Origin: JBBAFB01 sp041655595
Lineage (GTDB): Bacteria > Bacillota > DULZ01
DNA: 12,661 nucleotides
NCBI GenBank assembly: GCA_041655595.1
Contig: JBBAFB010000057.1
Coordinates: 1 to 12,661, forward strand
Direction of reading: 5' to 3'
Under the pieces are notes generated by a model. That model did no database searches, was not told the origin of the DNA, and saw only the letters and a program-made list of their open reading frames with translations. This document shows positions 1-6,409 of this stretch, in pieces. How positions within the stretch are numbered: position 1 is the first letter of the stretch; each line of letters begins with the position of its first letter. A program made the position numbers and the translations under genes.

Positions 1-831
1 AAAGCTGTTCCCGGAGGGCAGGCTTTTTTAACCAACGAAATTGAAAATTACCCGGGGTTTCCCGAGGGTATCGGCGGTCCGGAGCTGATGATGGCCTTCC
101 AGGAGCAAGCGACAAGGTTCGGTTTAGAAATTATCAACGGGGAAATAGATGAGGTTGATGTGGCGGGGGCCATCAAAGTTTTAAAAGATGTAGAAGGCAA
201 TGAATATCGGTCCAAGGCTATGATTATTGCTACTGGTTCTGAGCCACAAAAGCTGGGCGTTCCCGGAGAAGAAGAATACAGGGGCAGGGGAGTATCCTAT
301 TGCGCTACCTGTGATGGTGCTTTTTTTAGGGACAAAAAGGTGGCTGTTGTCGGTGGCGGAGATTCGGCCGTGGAGGAGGCCCTTTATTTGACCCGGTTTG
401 CACAGGAAGTGGTTATCATTCACCGGCGAGACCAACTGAGGGCGACAAAAATATTACAAACCAGGGCAAAAAATAACTCAAAAATTGATTTTCGCTGGAG
501 CACTACGGTAGCGGAAATTGAAGGCAATAATAAGGTCAGCAACCTAAAGTTAAAGGATGTGGTGAGGGGAGAAATTCGCAGTGAAGAATTTGATGGAGTC
601 TTTATTTTTGTAGGCACTGTGCCCAACACAAAAATGCTGGAGGGTAAAATAGAGTTGAATGAAGGAGGATATATAGTTGTTGATGCCGAAATGAAAACTT
701 CGTTAACCGGAGTATATGCGGCAGGTGATGTGAGAAACACTCCTTTTCGCCAAGTAGCAACGGCTGTGGGCGATGGTGCGATGGCGGCAGGCAGTGTGGA
801 ACATTATTTAGCAAATAGCTGGAAGGAGTGA
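1..831 (+). CDS. trxB: Thioredoxin reductase, 5'-truncated by the window edge
   Basis: NADPH-dependent flavoprotein that reduces thioredoxin in the cytoplasm. The reading frame is open from base 1 and encodes 276 visible residues. The family is usually a little over 300 residues, so roughly 30-35 N-terminal residues, including the first FAD-binding GxGPAG loop, lie outside the window. Visible family marks are GGQ and ENYPGFPEG near the start, the redox-active CATC (visible residues 101-104) in YCATCDG, the NADPH-binding GGGDSA (about 118-123), and the C-terminal FAD signature AAGDV followed by RQVATAVGDG. All active-site residues expected in this part are present. The stop codon lies just upstream of the metal-binding gene, whose ribosome site is inside the trxB 3' end, so the two are probably co-transcribed and end at the terminator at 1042-1070. 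Confidence 0.96.
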   Translation, partial: KAVPGGQAFLTNEIENYPGFPEGIGGPELMMAFQEQATRFGLEIINGEIDEVDVAGAIKVLKDVEGNEYRSKAMIIATGSEPQKLGVPGEEEYRGRGVSYCATCDGAFFRDKKVAVVGGGDSAVEEALYLTRFAQEVVIIHRRDQLRATKILQTRAKNNSKIDFRWSTTVAEIEGNNKVSNLKLKDVVRGEIRSEEFDGVFIFVGTVPNTKMLEGKIELNEGGYIVVDAEMKTSLTGVYAAGDVRNTPFRQVATAVGDGAMAAGSVEHYLANSWKE

Positions 832-836
832 TTGTA

Positions 837-1043
837 ATGGAAAGTTTATTGCTAACTGTTAAAGGAATGAGTTGTGCCCATTGTAAAATGGCTGTCGAAA
901 AAGCCTTGATGAAGCTACCGGGTTTTATCTCAGCCGATGCCGATGTTAGCGCCGGCACTGTAATGGTCAGCTATGATGGCAGCCGGGTAAGCCTGGATAA
1001 AATTAAAGAAACCATAGCCGATGCTGGTTATGAGGCACTGTAA
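837..1043 (+). CDS. Small heavy-metal-associated (HMA/CopZ-like) protein
   Basis: A 68-residue single-domain protein of the HMA fold. The metal-binding signature GMSCAHC sits at residues 10-16, with Cys13 and Cys16 as the expected ligands, and the length and ending (DAGYEAL) fit the beta-alpha-beta-beta-alpha-beta family exactly. Such proteins carry Cu(I) or a similar soft metal in the cytoplasm, usually to a P-type ATPase. No ATPase is visible here, so the metal and partner are unknown. The ATG at 837 is preferred because AAGGAG (822-827) lies 9 bases upstream. A GTG at 828 overlapping the trxB stop is possible but would touch the ribosome site. Pairing with trxB may reflect thiol upkeep of the CxxC, which is an inference. 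Confidence 0.9.
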   Translation: MESLLLTVKGMSCAHCKMAVEKALMKLPGFISADADVSAGTVMVSYDGSRVSLDKIKETIADAGYEAL

Positions 1044-1070
1044 CCGGGGGGTTCCCCGGTTTTTTCGTTT
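1042..1070 (+). terminator. Rho-independent terminator after trxB-HMA
   Basis: A perfect 8-bp GC-rich stem AACCGGGG/CCCCGGTT with a 4-base loop (1042-1061) is followed by a T-rich tract (TTTTTCGTTTT). The stem begins inside the HMA stop codon. Confidence 0.93.
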
Positions 1071-1082
1071 TAAAATTGTAAT

Positions 1083-1104
1083 GAAAAGTTAAAGAAAAGT
1101 TAAA
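1083..1104 (+). repeat. Two exact tandem copies of an 11-bp unit, possible regulator site
   Basis: GAAAAGTTAAA occurs twice head to tail, one DNA helical turn apart, followed by a weaker third TTTTAAAG. TTAAA hexamers spaced by 5 bases resemble the layout of Firmicute PhoP boxes (TTAACA-like repeats with 11-bp period). The site lies shortly upstream of a weak promoter candidate for the gene at 1233. The sequence match to PhoP is only partial, so the regulator is a guess. Confidence 0.35.
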
Positions 1105-1122
1105 TAATTTTAAAGCAGGATT

Positions 1123-1150
1123 TTTACCTCCCTGACCAGAATCTTATAAA
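1123..1150 (+). promoter_or_regulatory. Weak sigma-A-like promoter candidate for the gene at 1233
   Basis: TTTACC (1123-1128), a 16-base spacer and TATAAA (1145-1150). It lies after a strong terminator and before a gene needing its own promoter, which supports it. The -35 is poor and no other evidence is available. Confidence 0.35.
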
Positions 1151-1232
1151 AATAACTAGCGATATTAGTGTGATTTGCTAATGGATTTATCAGAGAAATT
1201 AATGGCATTTGATGAGGGGTGTTGTTGGATTG

Positions 1233-2057
1233 ATGAAGATGTTGGTCACAAGGAATGTCAAGATCAGTTTATTGTTATTGGCGATTATGATTTTGGGTCT
1301 GGGATTTTTCCCCGGATCGGCGGCTGCCGGGGAGGAGCCTACAGCCGAAGAAATGTATGTGCTTATTTGGCCGGAGTACCTAAATACGGATGTGGTGGTC
1401 AATCAGGTAGGCATTTTTGTAAACGATTCCCAGCAGATTTTTCAGGGAAGAATTGAGTTTCAATTACCTGCTGAGGCAGAGCCGTTAGGTTTATCGGTAA
1501 TGTTAGAGGATGTATATTCCAGATACTACGAAACGATTGAGGAAGATGATTATAAAATAGTGCGTTATGATATGTTAGAGCCATTGTTACCGGGAGCAAA
1601 GCTACCTTTAATGGTGGAATACAGCTATCCCCTTCAAGTTGGGAAGGATGGTTTAAGGGATATGGAAATCGAGCTGGCATTTCGGTATCCCGTGGCAAAT
1701 TTAGAAGTGGGAATACAAAAACCTTTCCGGGTGACTGATTTTAATTTGAGTCCCCAAACGGACGTTAAAATTACGGACCGGGAGGGTTTTGATGTCTATC
1801 AGTATGAATTCAACGAGTTATCGTCGGGGGATAAGCTCAAGTTTGCTTTTAGCTATCAAAAGGATGATAATCTTCCTTCCTTAGATCCCAACCCGGTAGA
1901 ACCGGCCCATCCTACTGAGCCGGAGGAATCCGGAAGGTTGAGTACTGAGGTTGTGATTATTATAGTAGTCGCCTTCTTTTTGATATTGGCATTGGTCTTG
2001 CTGCTGGGTAGGAATATGTCCCAACAGAAAGGCAGCCAGGGTAAAAAGAGGCCTTAA
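1233..2057 (+). CDS. Exported protein of unknown function with C-terminal membrane anchor
   Basis: I do not recognise a named family. The 274-residue product starts with a basic stretch and hydrophobic core ending in a PGSAAAG-type signal peptidase site (about residue 32). A beta-rich extracytoplasmic region of about 170 residues follows, then a Pro/Glu-rich linker, one membrane segment (about 240-259) and a short basic tail ending KKRP. The likely topology is outside body, inside tail. The body contains patterns such as GRIEFQLP, PGAKLPLMVEYSY and FNELSSGDKLKF that resemble the extracytoplasmic domain of the Ccm-operon protein at 9297-10262, so the two look like distant relatives. The ATG at 1233 is chosen because AGGGGTG (1215-1221) precedes it. 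A TTG at 1230 fits as well, while the upstream TTG/ATG at 1209/1212 lack a ribosome site. It is transcribed alone, between two terminators. Confidence 0.8.
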   Translation: MKMLVTRNVKISLLLLAIMILGLGFFPGSAAAGEEPTAEEMYVLIWPEYLNTDVVVNQVGIFVNDSQQIFQGRIEFQLPAEAEPLGLSVMLEDVYSRYYETIEEDDYKIVRYDMLEPLLPGAKLPLMVEYSYPLQVGKDGLRDMEIELAFRYPVANLEVGIQKPFRVTDFNLSPQTDVKITDREGFDVYQYEFNELSSGDKLKFAFSYQKDDNLPSLDPNPVEPAHPTEPEESGRLSTEVVIIIVVAFFLILALVLLLGRNMSQQKGSQGKKRP

Positions 2058-2109
2058 ACAGGGCGGTCAAAGGTCGCCCCTAAAGGGGACAGAACAAACC
2101 TAAATGGTA

Positions 2110-2150
2110 AAAAAAGGCCCTGCAACGGTTGTCGTTACAGGGCCTTTTTT
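2110..2150. terminator. Bidirectional rho-independent terminator between convergent genes
   Basis: A 13-bp perfect stem (2110-2122 with 2138-2150, AAAAAAGGCCCTG / CAGGGCCTTTTTT) has an inner AACG/CGTT extension. A-run and T-run flank it symmetrically, so it can end transcripts arriving from the plus-strand gene and from the minus-strand gene, whose stop codon overlaps its edge. Confidence 0.95.
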
Positions 2151-2550
2151 ATTCCGCCGCAGTTTCTTTTCGTATCTGATCATACTTTGCTTTAATGGGT
2201 TTTAAATAGCCATTTACCTTCTTGTAGGTAGTCATTTTATGTTTTGTAATTGTATCTACCATGGTTTCTGTTTCGGGGAAATCCAAAGGCAGGCCAATAG
2301 CAGTAAAAAATTCCTCTTTGTCCAGTTCAAAGGCGGCAATAATCGCCCCTATAGTATTTTTCCCAACAGGAGCTTCTAAACCCTTCCCTCTTATTTCATC
2401 ATAATCGCCGCCGGCTAAATCGGAGCTAGCCCCACCTCCCGAAAAAGCTGTTGTATTACCCGTCAGGTTGACAAGAAATGCTGTGGCAAAGATAGTAGTA
2501 AGTAGGATGAAACCATAGAAATATTTGAATTTATGGGGTAACTTATACAT
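2149..2550 (-). CDS. Small membrane protein with helical domain, partner of the adjacent 4Fe-4S protein
   Basis: A 133-residue protein with one N-terminal membrane segment (about 11-29), a Gly/Ser-rich stretch, and a soluble domain from about residue 53. The domain segment IGAIIAAFELDKEEFF followed by AIGLPLDFP resembles the short helical region (an IAxxxGIxxEEFxxxLGLPxD type pattern) that, from memory, is often fused to the C-terminus of NapH/YccM-like iron-sulfur membrane proteins. Here it is a separate gene 3 bases after the 4Fe-4S gene, with GGGGGG as the likely ribosome site inside the upstream gene's end, which suggests translational coupling and a joint complex. It has no cysteines and no haem motif, so it is not itself a redox carrier by sequence. 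The function is not known. Confidence 0.75.
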   Translation of the reverse strand: MYKLPHKFKYFYGFILLTTIFATAFLVNLTGNTTAFSGGGASSDLAGGDYDEIRGKGLEAPVGKNTIGAIIAAFELDKEEFFTAIGLPLDFPETETMVDTITKHKMTTYKKVNGYLKPIKAKYDQIRKETAAE

Positions 2551-2553
2551 TAT

Positions 2554-3447
2554 CTAGCCCCCCAATCTTTCATTAGTGGTTTTTTGGGGAAGCCGGTAGA
2601 TTTCACTGGGCAGATAAGCTAGGCTGAGACCATCTTCATAGGGACAGGCATCAATACACTTAAAGCAATGATTGCAATCAATTGCATCTATTTTATTGCT
2701 TTGACAAAGATCTATCTTCATGGGGCAGGCTTTGTTGCATAAGGAGCAATGTATGCATTTTTCTTCATTCTTAACTATCCTTAAAGGGCTGAGTTTTCCT
2801 ACCAAGTTAATGGTGGCACCCATTACGCAAAAATATTTGCAAAAGGGTCGATCCATAAATAGGGATAAAGCCACTGTTAGAACTAAAATTGCCAGGCCGA
2901 TAGTTAAGGGAAAAGCCAAAATTCTGATAAGGGCAACAATTAAATCATAATCCCTGATCACCAAATCGGCGGTAAACCAGGTTGCGGCCACGACTATAAA
3001 TAAAGCTAAGTATTTAAGTTTTCTGGCTTGGAGATCAATAGCATGAAGAGTTGTTTGATGTTTTTTAAGGAATTTATGATAGTTTTTATTGATGTTTTTT
3101 AAGATTGGCAGGCCCCCAACTCCCTTGCCTCCGGCTCGGATTATTTCCTGAGCAGTACCTATGGGGCAAAGCCAGCCACAAAAACCATTTCTGAAAAGTA
3201 GGGTTAAGAATATGAGCGTTCCAAAGAGTGCCAGGTTTAAAGCGCTGGTCTGCTTGAGATATGTACCTGTAGTTGCATAAGAGAACAGGGTTTCCAAACC
3301 TCCGAAGGGACAAAACTCTTCCACATTTCCTTCCATATAAAGAACATGCCTGAGATAAAATCTTAAGATAAACAAAAACACAATCCCCTGAGTAAGATAA
3401 CGATAGAAACTAACCTTTTGATACCATTTCTTTTTAGCCTTCGCCAA
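2554..3447 (-). CDS. NapH/NosR-type integral membrane 4Fe-4S protein
   Basis: Probably moves electrons from the quinol pool toward extracytoplasmic acceptors. The 297-residue product has about four membrane segments (residues 16-38, 71-86, 146-166, 170-198). It carries the family motifs FCPFGGLETLF (45-55) and FCGWLCP (CX3CP, 89-95), then CKYFCVMGA (203-211), where Val replaces the Pro of the second CX3CP. Two complete 4Fe-4S ferredoxin motifs follow, CIHCSLCNKACP (231-242) and CNHCFKCIDACP (258-269), on the cytoplasmic side. The TTG at 3447 is preferred: GAAAGAAGG precedes it by 8 bases and the product then begins AKAKKKW as a positive-inside N-terminus. An upstream TTG at 3543 would overlap the promoter. 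It is first in an operon with the small protein at 2149. No terminal reductase is adjacent, so the electron acceptor is unknown; the neighbouring cytochromes are candidates by position only. Confidence 0.88.
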   Translation of the reverse strand: MAKAKKKWYQKVSFYRYLTQGIVFLFILRFYLRHVLYMEGNVEEFCPFGGLETLFSYATTGTYLKQTSALNLALFGTLIFLTLLFRNGFCGWLCPIGTAQEIIRAGGKGVGGLPILKNINKNYHKFLKKHQTTLHAIDLQARKLKYLALFIVVAATWFTADLVIRDYDLIVALIRILAFPLTIGLAILVLTVALSLFMDRPFCKYFCVMGATINLVGKLSPLRIVKNEEKCIHCSLCNKACPMKIDLCQSNKIDAIDCNHCFKCIDACPYEDGLSLAYLPSEIYRLPQKTTNERLGG

Positions 3448-3786
3448 AACCAGGACCTTCTTTCTTTCCAGACATACAAAGAATAATAAAAACTGCATCC
3501 TTTTTGTGATTATCATTTCAAATAAAATTATAGCATAGTTCAAATTAGAATTAAAAGTATTTTGTTTATTTAGACTTAATTTTACTCTTAATTAAGATAT
3601 TAATTAAATATTAATGAAATGTTAAATTATATTATTTTTTGACTATAAAGAAGGTAATCACAAGAACATGAAGAAAAATATCTAGTAAAGATACGCTGCC
3701 TATATATAGGTTAATTAAAAACTAAATGGAAGGGGGTAGAATAGGCAGCAGTTCAGCGGTAAAGGTAAAAAAGGAGGATTAAAAGG
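3448..3786. other. AT-rich divergent intergenic region (339 bp)
   Basis: Lies between the divergent 4Fe-4S gene and the cytochrome gene. Besides the minus-strand promoter it holds three TTAATTAA palindromes (3588, 3600, 3711) in a very AT-rich tract and the 12-bp palindrome CCTATATATAGG (3699-3710). There is also a 9-bp inverted repeat GCTGCCTAT (3695-3703) / ATAGGCAGC (3741-3749). A TTGACT at 3639 has no acceptable -10 at normal spacing, so I cannot place the plus-strand promoter with confidence. A strong AGGAGG (around 3772-3777) serves the gene at 3787. Confidence 0.6.
3507..3535 (-). promoter_or_regulatory. Extended -10 promoter with overlapping Fur-like half site
   Basis: On the minus strand TGCTATAAT (3527-3535) is a perfect extended -10; the -35 is weak (TTTAAT at 17 bases). 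Just downstream, at the expected transcription start, ATGATAATCA (3507-3516) equals the ten central bases of the Fur consensus, but the outer arms do not match. The promoter call is reasonable; the iron-regulator call is weak. Confidence 0.5.
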
Positions 3787-5121
3787 ATGAGAAAGAGTAC
3801 CTTAGTGTTATTTATACTGATGAGCTTTTTAGTTGTAGGCTTGATGGCGGGCTGCGGGGGCAACGCAGCACCCGGTGGAGCAACAAATGATCCACCTGCG
3901 GCACCTCCACAGGAAATAGTTTCAGCAGGTGTAACTAAAGGATACATTCCAACCTTGCTGGCTAAAAAAGTCGATTCCATGCCAGAAATTGATGGTAATC
4001 CCGATGACCCCCAATGGAAGCAGGCAGTAGGCATAGCTAGTCATAATACTAAACTCCAAGCCATTTACACAGATACCGAAATAGCTTTAATGTATACAGT
4101 AGAAGATCCGTCAATGTCCATAGTTACTCCCGGTTGCTGGTATTATGACGGGGACAAATTTGTCCAGTGGAGAAATTATCGTGAAGAGTTAGATGATCCC
4201 GTTTATCGTAGCTGGGAAATGTATAATATGGCTTGGGAAACAAGTGACTTTGCTCTAGATGAGGGTGGTTGCAACTACATGTGTCACGAGGATGATTCTG
4301 GTGTAATGCATCACATGGTCCCTCCCGGTTCCAGTGCTGACTTGTGGAACTTTATGTGCAAGCACGGTTTTGGTCCCGGTGCTATGCAGGTAACAGGTTC
4401 CTTACTTGGGTCTATCAGCCATTCTCAGGCTCCCGGACCTATAAGCTTTTTAGAAACAGATAGTAAGGATCCATTCCAGGTCACATCCGGAACCTTCAAT
4501 TTTGTAGGTTATTTGGATGAAAGAATCCAAACCTGGCCGGATAATCCCGATTTCATGGGGACAGCCCTTGACACAGAAACTGGTAAGTATTGTACCCAGT
4601 GCCATACAACACAATGGATGGAGACATATCCATTGCAAGGAAAACCCGGCAAGATGTTATACAGAAACAATTCACTGGGACACGAAAACATGAGTATGAC
4701 CGAGCCTGAATATATCAAGCTTTATCCCGAAAATTTTGCAGATGCTACATTGATTACAGAGAAGGATATCGCCGAAGGCAGAGCAGTTAAAATTGCTGAT
4801 TTGTCTAAAGCCGAAGTAGAAAAAGCTTGGGCAAGATATAAAGAGCTCAATTGTCTTGTGCCTGAGATAATCTTGCAAGAACCTAGCGGTAACTTAGCCC
4901 AGGTTATGTATGGTGCCCGTTGGTCAGATGGGATTTGGACCGTTGAAATTAAACGTGCAAGGGTTACAGGTAATCCCCATGATGTCCAGTTTGATGATAT
5001 CAGTAAGAGCTATTCACTGGCAACAGCAGTTTCCTTTGGTGCTGAGGGCAAGCGTGAAAGCGGTGGCTTTGGAAATGATGTAGGAATTAGGGTAATGTTA
5101 GAAAACCCAATTGAGAATTAA
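3787..5121 (+). CDS. Lipoprotein c-type cytochrome, ethylbenzene dehydrogenase-like haem-binding domain
   Basis: Exported electron-transfer lipoprotein of 444 residues. The N-terminus is MRKS, a hydrophobic core and lipobox LMAGC with Cys23 as the lipid site, then a Gly/Pro-rich linker. The body begins with the family-typical PEIDGNPDDPQWKQA (66-80) and ends with the WSDGIWTVEIKRA strand (379-391), the hallmarks I associate with the ethylbenzene dehydrogenase gamma-subunit-like / cytochrome c-552 haem-binding fold. One standard haem c site CTQCH is at 269-273. A second likely site, CNYMCH (162-167), has three residues between the cysteines instead of two, and HH (175-176) and CKH (191-193) follow nearby. 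A strong AGGAGG precedes the ATG. It needs the Ccm machinery encoded downstream if haem is covalently attached. No molybdoenzyme subunit is adjacent, so this is likely a stand-alone electron carrier. Confidence 0.85.
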   Translation: MRKSTLVLFILMSFLVVGLMAGCGGNAAPGGATNDPPAAPPQEIVSAGVTKGYIPTLLAKKVDSMPEIDGNPDDPQWKQAVGIASHNTKLQAIYTDTEIALMYTVEDPSMSIVTPGCWYYDGDKFVQWRNYREELDDPVYRSWEMYNMAWETSDFALDEGGCNYMCHEDDSGVMHHMVPPGSSADLWNFMCKHGFGPGAMQVTGSLLGSISHSQAPGPISFLETDSKDPFQVTSGTFNFVGYLDERIQTWPDNPDFMGTALDTETGKYCTQCHTTQWMETYPLQGKPGKMLYRNNSLGHENMSMTEPEYIKLYPENFADATLITEKDIAEGRAVKIADLSKAEVEKAWARYKELNCLVPEIILQEPSGNLAQVMYGARWSDGIWTVEIKRARVTGNPHDVQFDDISKSYSLATAVSFGAEGKRESGGFGNDVGIRVMLENPIEN

Positions 5122-5268
5122 TAAAGGCTAACTGTGTTCCTATAATGATGGGAACAGTCATAAAATGTAAATAAGGCAATATGGCTGACAGCAGGCAACA
5201 AGTTGTTTTTCTGAGCAAGAATATTTGCTGGAAGTTATGATTTAAAAAAAAATATTGACCCTCCATTA

Positions 5269-5322
5269 CTGTCCCCACGCTTCCTATTATCTGGTATAAT
5301 GAGGGAGGGAGCATGGGGACAG
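5269..5322. repeat. 54-bp imperfect palindrome carrying a promoter in its loop
   Basis: Arms 5269-5285 and 5306-5322 pair over 17 positions: nine Watson-Crick pairs (CTGTCCCCA/TGGGGACAG), one C/A mismatch, then seven pairs with one G-T. The 20-base loop holds TATAAT. The CTGTCCCC...GGGGACAG ends resemble short palindromic (REP/MITE-like) elements that I recall from Clostridia; a half copy GGGGACAGAAC is at 2085-2095. It sits immediately before the hexahaem cytochrome gene. Confidence 0.6.
5292..5300 (+). promoter_or_regulatory. Extended -10 promoter for the hexahaem cytochrome gene
   Basis: TGGTATAAT is a perfect extended -10 (TGnTATAAT), about 65 bases before the chosen TTG start. No good -35 is present at 17 bases (TTGACC at 5255 is too far). 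Its position in the palindrome loop suggests the element supplies the promoter. Confidence 0.55.
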
Positions 5323-5366
5323 CTGTTTTTCCTCAACCTGAAATTTATAACACCGAGGTGAAGTCT

Positions 5367-6155
5367 TTGAGAAGAAAAGTTTTCTTAATTGTTTTTGCAG
5401 TGATTTTTGCTTTCTTTCTGGTAGCAGGTTGTGGCAATAAGGATCCTAAACCACCGGTAGTAGGGGAGCCGCAAGGACAACAGGAGGTGGCACAAGGAGA
5501 AGAACCTGCACAAGAGATAGCAGAACCCATGGTTTTTGTTTCCTCAGGGGATAAGTCCGGCTGTCTGGATTGTCATTCAAAAATTTCCGATGACAAGGAT
5601 TATTCCTTAGCCACATCTCTGGCCTATATCGAGGAACATACGGGCGAAGCTTTGGAGGGCATAAACGATTGTATCAAATGTCATACCAGTGACGCACAAT
5701 TCAGCATACAAAGAATTTTACATTCAGCTCATTACAGCGGAGGACCTGAAAACCATTTTGTCAGTAGTTATGAGGGCAGCTGTGTTCATTGTCATAAGTT
5801 AGAGCAAAATGGCAGGCTGACTGTGGCAGGGCTGGAGGAACCGGGTACGGAATTTGTGTCCATCAGTGTTGCTTCTATAGATAAGGCACCCAATGGCTGC
5901 ACGGATTGTCATAAGAAAATTTCCGATGAGCAGGACTATAGCCTAAAGGCTACCGTAGCTAAAATTGAAGGACACTCTCGGGTTTATGAGGAATCCGTTA
6001 CAGAATGTCAGCAATGCCATGGGGAAGGGACTTCTAAGGCCCTCAGCAGAAAGCTTCATAATGCACATCTTTTAGGGGAGCATTATCAGGAATACGGCAA
6101 TAGCTGCTTAAACTGTCATGATCAAAGCAATAAAATGAAGCTCAAGGGCAGCTGA
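5367..6155 (+). CDS. Hexahaem c-type cytochrome lipoprotein with duplicated trihaem module
   Basis: Exported multihaem electron carrier, 262 residues. N-terminal RRK, hydrophobic core and lipobox LVAGC (Cys22 as lipid site), then a Pro/Gln/Glu-rich linker to about residue 55. Six CXXCH haem sites are at 66, 102, 139, 178, 214 and 247. Residues 66-143 and 178-251 are two clear copies of one trihaem unit: GC(L/T)DCH-KIS-D-DYS, an E(E/G)H, LH(S/N)AH and a final C(V/L)(H/N)CH recur in the same order. Four extra His per copy (91, 119, 122, 130; 203, 231, 234, 239) can supply distal ligands, so bis-His haems are likely. The TTG at 5367 has GAGGTG 6 bases upstream and gives an ideal signal peptide; the upstream ATG at 5313 would put 18 residues before it. 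A terminator follows. The partner and direction of electron flow are unknown. Confidence 0.93.
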   Translation: MRRKVFLIVFAVIFAFFLVAGCGNKDPKPPVVGEPQGQQEVAQGEEPAQEIAEPMVFVSSGDKSGCLDCHSKISDDKDYSLATSLAYIEEHTGEALEGINDCIKCHTSDAQFSIQRILHSAHYSGGPENHFVSSYEGSCVHCHKLEQNGRLTVAGLEEPGTEFVSISVASIDKAPNGCTDCHKKISDEQDYSLKATVAKIEGHSRVYEESVTECQQCHGEGTSKALSRKLHNAHLLGEHYQEYGNSCLNCHDQSNKMKLKGS

Positions 6156-6170
6156 TATTTTGAGAAAATT

Positions 6171-6215
6171 ATGTCGCTAAGGTGCTGGTTAAGCAGTTTA
6201 GCGACATTTCTTTTA
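6171..6215 (+). terminator. Terminator after the hexahaem cytochrome gene
   Basis: A perfect 10-bp stem ATGTCGCTAA/TTAGCGACAT (6171-6180, 6198-6207) with a 17-base loop is followed by TTCTTTTA. The T-tract is interrupted, so termination may be partial. Confidence 0.75.
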
Positions 6216-6239
6216 TCGGGAATGGTTTTATCCTTTTGC

Positions 6240-6268
6240 TTTTCATTACCTCGGAAGTCTTATATAAT
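6240..6268 (+). promoter_or_regulatory. Promoter candidate for the ccm operon
   Basis: TTTTCA (6240-6245), a 17-base spacer and a perfect TATAAT (6263-6268), in the gap between the terminator and ccmE. The leader to the TTG start at 6410 would be about 135 bases, long enough for leader control, but I see no recognised riboswitch in it. ATACC-CTTTT-GGTAT (6350-6361 area) is a small inverted repeat in this leader. Confidence 0.5.
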
Positions 6269-6409
6269 GTATTTAGGATTTTTGCAATTATAAATTAATT
6301 TTCTATTAACAAAGGTTTAAAAAGTTGAATAATAGAGGTTTTTTTGATACCCTTTTGGTATTAAAGAATAATTTTGTCTGCAAAAATATCTGTTCAGGGG
6401 GTGGTAGGC

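Noticed and set aside
1175..1456. 93-codon plus-strand reading frame overlapping the start of the exported protein gene
   Set aside because: It is out of frame with the signal-peptide protein, has no ribosome site, and its product has no recognisable pattern; it is a shadow frame.
3726..3782. 18-codon reading frame ending at the ribosome site of the cytochrome lipoprotein gene, possible leader peptide
   Set aside because: No Shine-Dalgarno site precedes the ATG, and the peptide shows no run of regulatory codons.
5135..5156. TGTTCC/GGAACA hairpin after the cytochrome lipoprotein gene as a terminator
   Set aside because: The stem is only 6 bp and no T-run follows; at best a weak structure.
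5313..5366. Upstream ATG as the start of the hexahaem cytochrome
   Set aside because: It would add 18 residues before the signal peptide and lies inside the palindrome arm. The TTG at 5367 has a well-spaced GAGGTG and gives a standard lipoprotein N-terminus.
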